Assembly (NCBI GenBank): GCA_937923325.1
Contig: CAKZUQ010000036.1
Span: 1-19,477 of the forward strand
From: an uncultured Bacteriovoracaceae bacterium
GTDB lineage: Bacteria; Bdellovibrionota; Bacteriovoracia; Bacteriovoracales; Bacteriovoracaceae
Length of the DNA stretch: 19,477 nucleotides
Reading direction: 5' to 3'
Shown: piece after piece, positions 13,786-19,477 of the stretch
How the letters are laid out: the number at the start of each line of letters is the position of its first letter
How positions within the stretch are numbered: position 1 is the first letter of the stretch
Translations under genes and position numbers: made by a program
The notes under the pieces: model-generated
Database searches by the model: none
Seen by the model: only the letters and a program-made list of their open reading frames with translations
Told to the model about the DNA's origin: nothing

Positions 13786-13801
13786 TGGCACAGGATTCGC
13801 A
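13786..13801 (+). promoter_or_regulatory. Sigma54 (-24/-12) promoter
   Basis: TGGCACAGGATTCGCA matches TGGCAC-N5-TTGCA with the essential GG and GC exactly 10 nt apart; the one departure is TC for TT before GC. Transcription would start near 13812, 29 nt before the ATG of the sigma54 activator gene, which has its own ribosome-binding site AGGAAAGGAT. The gene driven encodes a sigma54 activator, so positive autoregulation is likely. Confidence 0.7.
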
Positions 13802-13840
13802 AATGTGAGTTTTAACAATGATTAGCTTTGAGGAAAGGAT

Positions 13841-15316
13841 ATGAAAGGAAAATTTTTAATTGTAGATGATGACCAAGCAATTAGAGAAAAGTTTAAGAAG
13901 ATCTTAGAGGATATGGATCTAGAGGCGGACTTTGTTTCTACCTATGAAGATGTTATTCCAACTTTAAAGAAAGCTCCACATAGCTATGCTGGCCTATTTT
14001 TAGATCATAACTTAAAAAACAAAGATGGAAAAAGCGTTGAGTCTCTAAGTCTTGTTCCTACGATAAGAGAATATAATCCTTATCTAGTATTGGTAATGAT
14101 CTCAGGAGATAAGTCTGAAGATAATCTAACGAAATGGCTTCATTTGAATTTAAGTAAATTTTTCTACAAGCCAATTAAAACTGCTCAAATAAAAGCAATG
14201 TGCCAGTACTCCTTAACTAAATTCGATAAGGAGTTTGGAAGCACATCAGTTATTGAAAGCCACGTTTTGACTGAAGAGGATAAAAAAGCAATTGATGACG
14301 TAGGTATTGTTGCTGGTTCTAAAGATATGGCAGTACTCTGTAAAGATGTTGTTAGGCTTTCTAAAACAGATACTTCTGTAATCCTAATTGGTGAGACAGG
14401 GACAGGAAAAGAATTATTTGCTAAAGCAGTACATAAAAATTCAAACAGAAAAGATAAACCTTTTTTAGTGCTTAATTGTTCAAGCTATAACTCTAGCTCA
14501 GAACTATTGGAATCAGAGTTATTTGGACACATGAAAGGATCTTTTACTGGTGCTGATAAAGATAAGATTGGAATATTTGAACAAGCCAATGGAGGAACTG
14601 TATTTCTTGATGAGATTCACCATCTTTGTTATGAAGCGCAGGCCAAGCTGTTAAGAGTTCTACAAGAAAATAAGATTAGAAGAGTTGGTGATTATAAAGA
14701 AAGACCAGTTGATTTTGGACTTGTATGTGCTGGAAAGCCAGAATTAATGGATATGGTTAAACGTGAAGAATTTCTGCCTGATTTGTATTACAGAATATTT
14801 TTTATCGATATGACTATTCCACCACTAAGAGAAAGAACGGATGATATTATTCCTCTTTTAAATCATTTTATGAAACAAAATGAAAATAAACTGAAGATCA
14901 AAAAGGTTTTCACTAATTCAGCAATAAAGGCCTTGAAAGAATACCCATGGCCTGGAAATGTAAGGGAGCTTGAATCTGCAATAAAAGCGGCTTACATTAT
15001 GAATGATAAAAGAACGATTACAGCTAAAGATTTAAGTAGCCGTTTATCTAGCTCTATACAAGAAAACTCTAGTACTGATAGTGCTTTTCTATTTGAGGAG
15101 CTTGTCGCAAAACATAGAAATGAACAAACAGCTTTTATATTGGAAACTTTAAATAAGGTTAGCTTTAATACAACAAAGGCGGCCAAAGAGTTAAAGCTTC
15201 CTAGAACATCACTGATTTCAAAGATGAAATCTTTAGGTTTAGATGGACTTAGCAAAGACTCACTACAGGAGTTATTTAGAAAAGAAAAATCTCAACCAAG
15301 AGGAGTGTTAGCATGA
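13841..15316 (+). CDS. Sigma54-dependent response regulator (REC-AAA-Fis)
   Basis: A 491-aa NtrC-family activator with three domains. The receiver (about 1-125) has the acidic pocket DDD at 9-11, phosphoacceptor D55 in LFLDHNL, switch S88 and K110 in FYKPI. The AAA+ domain (about 150-400) has Walker A GETGTGKE at 184-191, the sigma54-contact loop GSFTGA at 233-238 (GAFTGA with A to S), Walker B GGTVFLDE ending at 257-258, and the arginine-rich PPLRERTDDI. The C-terminal Fis-type HTH is near 455-480 (NTTKAAKELKLPRTSLISKM). Phosphorylated oligomers bind upstream enhancers and hydrolyse ATP to open sigma54 promoters. Its gene heads an operon ending in a histidine kinase and is itself preceded by a sigma54 promoter. 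The stop overlaps the next gene as ATGA. Confidence 0.93.
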   Translation: MKGKFLIVDDDQAIREKFKKILEDMDLEADFVSTYEDVIPTLKKAPHSYAGLFLDHNLKNKDGKSVESLSLVPTIREYNPYLVLVMISGDKSEDNLTKWLHLNLSKFFYKPIKTAQIKAMCQYSLTKFDKEFGSTSVIESHVLTEEDKKAIDDVGIVAGSKDMAVLCKDVVRLSKTDTSVILIGETGTGKELFAKAVHKNSNRKDKPFLVLNCSSYNSSSELLESELFGHMKGSFTGADKDKIGIFEQANGGTVFLDEIHHLCYEAQAKLLRVLQENKIRRVGDYKERPVDFGLVCAGKPELMDMVKREEFLPDLYYRIFFIDMTIPPLRERTDDIIPLLNHFMKQNENKLKIKKVFTNSAIKALKEYPWPGNVRELESAIKAAYIMNDKRTITAKDLSSRLSSSIQENSSTDSAFLFEELVAKHRNEQTAFILETLNKVSFNTTKAAKELKLPRTSLISKMKSLGLDGLSKDSLQELFRKEKSQPRGVLA

Positions 15317-15663
15317 AAAAACAAATTGCAATAACAGCATTATTAGCATTGGGAGCGATGATAAATAGTTATTCTCAAGAGCTAAGGATCGAAATCAAAA
15401 ATGGTGTAAATTCAGAGGAAACGAGACTTGCTTACTTGGAAGCTTTTGAAAAACTATCGGATGAAGAAAAGAATAGCTTTTTGAAAAAATTAATCCAAGG
15501 ACAATTAGAGAGACAAAGGTTAAACTCTAATGAAATTAGATTTGATAGAGGTTTAACTCCTAGTTTAAGAATTAGAAATAATAATGGAAGTCTTCTTGAT
15601 CGACTTGAAGAAGAAGGGATTTTAAATGATTTTGAATCAAAGACTGGTACTATTTGCGGTTAG
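15313..15663 (+). CDS. Small secreted protein with C-terminal TGTICG
   Basis: A 116-aa protein of no family I recognise. MKKQIAITALLALGAMINSYSQ is a Sec signal. The mature part is highly charged: an acidic/basic helix (EAFEKLSDEEKNSFLKKLIQ) continues into GQLERQRLNSNEIR, then a basic segment with RGLTPSLRIRNNNGS, and the end is LNDFESKTGTICG with the only Cys of the protein second from last. It is coupled to the activator gene (ATGA overlap, AGAGGAG 8 nt upstream) and overlaps the lipoprotein gene by 38 nt. It may be a periplasmic partner or ligand of the solute-binding lipoprotein. A modified peptide precursor is an alternative because a YcaO gene lies downstream, although a Sec signal is not usual for YcaO substrates. 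Confidence 0.65.
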   Translation: MKKQIAITALLALGAMINSYSQELRIEIKNGVNSEETRLAYLEAFEKLSDEEKNSFLKKLIQGQLERQRLNSNEIRFDRGLTPSLRIRNNNGSLLDRLEEEGILNDFESKTGTICG

Positions 15664-17158
15664 TATAATATTAGTAATTGGGTGTACGATGGAAAATAAA
15701 GGATCTAAAATTTTAAGAGTGGCTTTTCCTTATAAAAATAAGGTTGAGTTTTATGAGCCAACAAGAATACATCTTGCTCCAGAGTATATATTTCTAGAGA
15801 ATACTTTTAGTCCTCTTATTGAGCTTGGAAAGAAAGATGGAAATCCCGAAGCAGGAGTTGCAGAAGAGTTTAATTGGGTTGAAGATGAATTACACCTAAA
15901 AATAAGAGATGATCTTAAAACGACAACAGGTATTAAGATAACGGCTGAAGATGCTCTATTTTCTTTGAAGAGGCTTTTAGTTATATCAGCTAATACTCAT
16001 GGGAACTTTAAAGATATTATGTGTCCTGATGAGGATATTAAAGATATCGAAGCACCTTGTGCTGGGATGAAGGTTAAGGGCAATACATTAATCTTAAAAC
16101 CTAAAGGTAAGAAGACATTTTTATTGCCAATGCTTGCAGCTATAGACTTTGCAGTTATCCCGAAAGGCTCTGTTGATCCAAAGACATTAAAGATTGTCGA
16201 TTATAAAAACACTTCTGGGCCGTATTATGTTGAAAAAGATGATGGTAATGGAAAAATAACATTGCTTGCAAATAAGAACCATTATCATTACAAAGAAAAT
16301 ATTGCCCAACAAATTGAACTTGTGCCAGCCGGAGTAGATGGTGAAAAAGATTCAATCACTCTTTTTAAAGAGAATAAAGTCGATTTTATTACAACAATTG
16401 ATAAGCTAAATCCTGAAAAAGTAATTGATTTTAGTGAAGAGTCTGGTGCTGAACTACACTCAACAATGAATATTAGAACTTTTATTTTATGCTTCACAAG
16501 TAAAGGATTAAAAAAATTCAATAAAGCCCAAAGGTTACAAATTGGAAGCAAAGTTAGAGAAGCTTTTAGAAATCATTTCTTACAAAAATCTGGTTTTGAA
16601 AAAGTTGATCAATTTTTTCCTGAATATGCTGATGGAGCACTAGATTCTGAAAGTTTAAACAAGATAAAAGCATCTTTTGTTGCAACATCCGAAAAATTAG
16701 ATCTTAAAGGAGCTAAATTATCCGTCATAAGACTTGGAAAGGTAGATGAGTATAAAAGCAAAATAGAGAGTGCTTTTAAAGGCTTAGAAGTAACTGAAGG
16801 AAAGAATTTACCTTCGTTTCAAAAGTATGAGAATGAAGATGATATGCCAGATATGTTTATAAATGGGCCAGATATTGGTTTTATGGAAGACATTGCTTTA
16901 ATTTCCTATAGCCTAAATGCCGGGTATTTTGGAGATGTTAAACAAGAAGTAAAAAAGTGGCTTCATGATTATATGACGATCGAAAATAAAGATAAAAGAA
17001 TGGATAGATTAAGAGAGTTACACAAACAAACATTAGAAAGTGCTGTTCTTGTACCTCTTGTAAGTGCCCCTTACGTTGCAGCAGCGAGAAAGGGATGGAA
17101 AATAGAGCTATCCCAAATATTTGCGAACAATCCATTATGGCCAGTAATCAAGAAATAA
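15626..17158 (+). CDS. SBP_bac_5-type solute-binding lipoprotein
   Basis: A 510-aa lipoprotein. The signal MILNQRLVLFAVSIILVIGC ends in lipobox VIGC, lipidated at Cys20. The mature chain follows family-5 (OppA/DppA) binding proteins: ILRVAFPYKNKVEFYEPTRI, then YIFLENTFSPLIEL, GVAEEFNWVEDELHLKIRDD and TAEDALFSLKRLL, later NTSGPYYVEKDDGNGKITL, and the closing LRELHKQTLESAVLVPLVS. Such proteins bind oligopeptides or similar ligands and normally work with ABC permeases. No permease or ATPase gene is in the window, and the neighbours are a sigma54 activator and a histidine kinase, so a sensory role is more likely (inference). AGGGA lies 6 nt before the ATG. It overlaps both neighbouring genes (38 and 22 nt). 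Confidence 0.87.
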   Translation: MILNQRLVLFAVSIILVIGCTMENKGSKILRVAFPYKNKVEFYEPTRIHLAPEYIFLENTFSPLIELGKKDGNPEAGVAEEFNWVEDELHLKIRDDLKTTTGIKITAEDALFSLKRLLVISANTHGNFKDIMCPDEDIKDIEAPCAGMKVKGNTLILKPKGKKTFLLPMLAAIDFAVIPKGSVDPKTLKIVDYKNTSGPYYVEKDDGNGKITLLANKNHYHYKENIAQQIELVPAGVDGEKDSITLFKENKVDFITTIDKLNPEKVIDFSEESGAELHSTMNIRTFILCFTSKGLKKFNKAQRLQIGSKVREAFRNHFLQKSGFEKVDQFFPEYADGALDSESLNKIKASFVATSEKLDLKGAKLSVIRLGKVDEYKSKIESAFKGLEVTEGKNLPSFQKYENEDDMPDMFINGPDIGFMEDIALISYSLNAGYFGDVKQEVKKWLHDYMTIENKDKRMDRLRELHKQTLESAVLVPLVSAPYVAAARKGWKIELSQIFANNPLWPVIKK

Positions 17159-18096
17159 TAGACTGGTTCTTATCACACAAAAAAGAACTAAAACTTAAGG
17201 TCGGTAAAGGTGCTTGGATAAAAAACTGGGCACCAAATTACTTCGATTTTAGTGCCAGCGTTGAAATCAATGGTAAAACATACTTTGGAAGAGGTATCGA
17301 CCTTGATATGGATCTTGCTTTTGTAAAGGCTTGTGTTGAGTCTTTAGAAAGAGCAATCTGTGAAGAGCATGGAATCTATAGTAGTGGGGTTGCTGGACAT
17401 TCAAATCTTGAAGATGCAAAAAAGAATGCTTTTGCTGAATTAGTAGAAAGAGATGTGTTCTTGTGTCATTATTTGACGAAAACCTCTTTTATGCCAATCA
17501 ATCCCGATGGGAGTGCTTTCATTGATTATTCTGATGTTATTAATCGTCTGGCCAGTAAAAGCGTGACATTAAAACTATTTGAACTTTATAGCACAGAAAA
17601 CTTAAATACTGTTCTATGTATAAGTACCCTTCCAAATAGTGGTGTTGTTGTTGGGCTTAGTTCATCTAGAGATTTGGGGACAGCAATTGAAAAATCTTTT
17701 TTTGAGTCCCTTTCAAATACAGTAGCATACTTAGACGGAAACACATATACGCCACTGCTAAAGGAAGAGTTAGAGCATACGGATATTTTTAGGTCGATTC
17801 ATCACTTTAGATTTAATTTAACTGATAACTCGTATTCTCGATTTAAAGGTCTAACAAACGGTAAAGAAGTAAAGCGTTTTGAAAATCCTTCTGTAAGATA
17901 TAAAGAGTTAAAATCTTCTAGTCAGATTATTAATGATTCTCCGCTTGTATTTGTAAAAGCTGAGTCTGATGAATTACAAAATATATTTTATGGAGAGACA
18001 GTAAAAGAAAAGTTAAACTTTGAACGGCTTAACTTATTTGTTTCTAAAAATATTCATTTTGAAGACATTGAAAAAAGGATGCATCCACTTGGATAA
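17137..18096 (+). CDS. Lone YcaO-domain ATP-dependent modification enzyme
   Basis: A 319-aa YcaO protein. The three ATP-binding segments are present in order: GRGIDLDMDLAFVKACVESL ending in ER (S/E-x-x-E-R, about 51-72), HSNLEDAKKNAFAELVERD (about 88-106), and SSRDLGTAIEKSFFESLSNT (about 175-194). The C-terminus is RMHPLG, like the Pro-bearing tails that reach the active site in YcaO enzymes. Family members use ATP to activate peptide amide oxygens, making azolines, thioamides or amidines, or act in RimO-linked ribosome modification. No E1-like/ocin-ThiF partner, dehydrogenase or TfuA is seen here. An upstream in-frame ATG at 17095 would overlap the lipoprotein gene by 64 nt and has no spaced ribosome-binding site, so the ATG at 17137 is preferred. 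Its substrate is unknown; membership of a sensory operon is odd. Confidence 0.85.
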   Translation: MASNQEIIDWFLSHKKELKLKVGKGAWIKNWAPNYFDFSASVEINGKTYFGRGIDLDMDLAFVKACVESLERAICEEHGIYSSGVAGHSNLEDAKKNAFAELVERDVFLCHYLTKTSFMPINPDGSAFIDYSDVINRLASKSVTLKLFELYSTENLNTVLCISTLPNSGVVVGLSSSRDLGTAIEKSFFESLSNTVAYLDGNTYTPLLKEELEHTDIFRSIHHFRFNLTDNSYSRFKGLTNGKEVKRFENPSVRYKELKSSSQIINDSPLVFVKAESDELQNIFYGETVKEKLNFERLNLFVSKNIHFEDIEKRMHPLG

Positions 18097-19477
18097 TATA
18101 TTAAACGATAAAATTAAGAAAAACTTACGTTGGTTTCTATTTCAGATTCTTTCTATTCAAATGTTTGGTCTTATCTTGGTAACAGGTATTTTTATATACT
18201 CAGAATACGAAACCAAATCTGTTATGGCCAAGCAGATTGGGAAGATTGTTGAGGGAAGAATAAAAAATGGTGATAAAAGAGGTGCTCTTTATGTCTTATC
18301 TTCTGCGGAATTTGAAAGCTTTAAGGCCATAGGTTACTTTGATAAAAATGGTAAGCGGATTCTAACCTTTCCAGCAAGATTAAACCCCAACTATTTTCAA
18401 CAAAGAGAGTTTATCGATAAGCTTTTAGATTCTACTGTAAATATAAGTCTTTTCTTCGATGAGAAGAAAACTAAGAAAATGGGAACCTTAATCTTAACTT
18501 TTAATATATTTGGCCAATTTTTAAAGGGCTGTATTGTATGGGCAATTATATTAATTTTAACGATACCATTAATTAGAAGGTATAGATCTCTAATCGTTGA
18601 TAATATTGAGAAGGAAATGAGCGTGCGTGAGGCCTTATTTGCAGAAAAAGTCTCAAGGCAAGTTCGACATGATCTTGCGGGGGCCATGCAACAGATCTTT
18701 GATATAACAGAAAAGAAAGATGGGATTGAACGAACTCAAAGAAAATCCTTGCTATCTGCAATATCAAGAATAGAGAAAACCTTACAAGACTTGCCGGGAA
18801 GTAAAGCAATTTTGGGAAAGGTTGGAAAAAGCAAAGAGCGTGAGCATAATATCGCTTATATTCTTAAAAGCTTTTATGACCAAGTTACTCCTATATTAAA
18901 AGAAAAGTATGGTGTTGAGGTTGAGTTAAAGCTGGGTAGCATTAATTTGTTTTCAAAGGTTCAGAGTAATGACTTCTTTAGGGTTATTCAGAACCTTGTT
19001 GAAAATGCAGCTACAGCTAATGCTACAAATATTAAGATTGATCTTCAGGATATTGATAATAAAATAAAGATTACAGTTTCAAATAATGGAGATGAGATAC
19101 CTGAAGAGATTAGAGCAAAAATTTTTGATAATGGCTTTACCTTTGGCAAGAAGGATGGAACAGGTGAAGGCTTAAGCTTTGTTAAGGATAAACTTACTTC
19201 TTGGAGCGGTTCAATAGATTGTACTAGTGATTATAAGGAAACATGCTTTATTATATCTTTAAAGAAAAGTACTATCCCCTCATACCACCCGAATGAAGAT
19301 AAGCTAATTAATTCTAGTAAGCTTGTTTTAGTAGACGATGATACTAATATTCATGAAAAAGTTCATAATTTGTTTTCAGACAAAAGTATTCTTTCCTTTT
19401 TTAAGGACTATGAATTTAAGACTTTTTTAGATGGAAGTGAGAGCCAAGATTTTTTTGCTTTAGTTGACTATGATCTA
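18089..19477 (+). CDS. Hybrid sensor histidine kinase, C-terminus cut
   Basis: At least 463 aa, running off the window. It starts with TTG at 18089, overlapping the YcaO stop by 8 nt, with AAGGA 9 nt upstream; no ATG fits. Two membrane helices (about 16-36 and 145-162) frame a periplasmic sensor of about 105 residues. The H-box is VRHDLAGAMQQI with His194. The ATPase domain has N-box QNLVENAATAN (Asn306), then FDNGFTFGKKDGTGEGLSFV as G boxes. From about 415 a receiver begins (LVLVDDDTNIH) and ends at the window edge in ALVDYDL, which should include its phosphoacceptor Asp. A phosphorelay to the sigma54 activator is likely, though a transfer domain is not yet seen. The periplasmic domain could contact the solute-binding lipoprotein. 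Confidence 0.9.
   Translation, partial: MDNILNDKIKKNLRWFLFQILSIQMFGLILVTGIFIYSEYETKSVMAKQIGKIVEGRIKNGDKRGALYVLSSAEFESFKAIGYFDKNGKRILTFPARLNPNYFQQREFIDKLLDSTVNISLFFDEKKTKKMGTLILTFNIFGQFLKGCIVWAIILILTIPLIRRYRSLIVDNIEKEMSVREALFAEKVSRQVRHDLAGAMQQIFDITEKKDGIERTQRKSLLSAISRIEKTLQDLPGSKAILGKVGKSKEREHNIAYILKSFYDQVTPILKEKYGVEVELKLGSINLFSKVQSNDFFRVIQNLVENAATANATNIKIDLQDIDNKIKITVSNNGDEIPEEIRAKIFDNGFTFGKKDGTGEGLSFVKDKLTSWSGSIDCTSDYKETCFIISLKKSTIPSYHPNEDKLINSSKLVLVDDDTNIHEKVHNLFSDKSILSFFKDYEFKTFLDGSESQDFFALVDYDL

Noticed and set aside
13519..13840. Intrinsic terminator after the HTH gene
   Set aside because: The palindromes have A/T loops and arms of six bases without a following U run, so they look like binding sites, not terminators.
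14296..14311. TGACGT half-site inside the sigma54 activator gene
   Set aside because: No matching second arm at the right distance; it is explained by codons for the DDV stretch of the protein.
17095..17136. Longer YcaO start at ATG 17095
   Set aside because: It would overlap the lipoprotein gene by 64 nt, the purine run directly abuts the ATG with no spacer, and the added residues have no family likeness.
18397..18809. Minus-strand open frames across the histidine kinase gene
   Set aside because: They lie opposite a gene with intact kinase motifs, have no ribosome-binding sites and no recognisable domains.

Overview
This is AT-rich DNA from a Gram-negative bacterium. The signs are Sec and lipoprotein signals, a VirB8/B9/B10 envelope-spanning complex and a sigma54 enhancer-binding protein. 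The style (Lys/Asn-rich proteins, overlapping genes, sigma54 signalling beside an FtsK-type transfer system) would suit a low-GC member of the Bdellovibrionota such as Halobacteriovorax or Bacteriovorax. That assignment is an inference from composition and gene content, not a match. Nothing here decides between plasmid, integrative element and chromosome.

Left block, minus strand, about 12.56 kb down to 1. This is one long, tightly packed operon for a type IV secretion/conjugation apparatus. In transcription order it encodes a zinc-ribbon protein, a 38-aa microprotein, a stand-alone sigma-region-4-like protein, a small unidentified protein, VirB2 pilin, VirB3, VirB4 ATPase, an orphan adenine/cytosine-N DNA methyltransferase, a VirB5/TrbJ-like protein, VirB6, VirB8, a VirB9-position protein, VirB10, an FtsK/SpoIIIE-type coupling ATPase, a replication-relaxation-family protein, a glycine-zipper lipoprotein, a ribbon-helix-helix protein and a four-cysteine zinc-finger protein cut by the window edge. 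Most junctions overlap by 4 to 44 nt. No VirB11, VirB1 or recognisable relaxase is in the window. Two genes (virB6 and the left-edge zinc-finger gene) appear to need a one-base frame change near their 5' ends, each at an A-rich tract.

Centre, 12.56 to 13.84 kb. A two-gene DUF4258 / DUF2283-HTH module resembling a toxin-antitoxin pair sits between the transfer operon and a plus-strand signalling operon. Both flanking intergenic regions carry eight copies of the palindrome TGACGT-N4-ACGTCA, three exact or with one arm change. This looks like a control hub.

Right block, plus strand, 13.84 kb to the end. A -24/-12 (sigma54) promoter precedes five overlapping genes: a REC-AAA-Fis sigma54 activator, a small secreted protein ending in TGTICG, a solute-binding lipoprotein (SBP_bac_5/OppA type) with no transporter partners, a lone YcaO-domain protein, and a membrane hybrid histidine kinase whose C-terminal receiver runs off the window. 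I read it as a self-activating peptide-sensing phosphorelay that includes a YcaO enzyme. This combination is unusual and is the best candidate here for an undescribed system.
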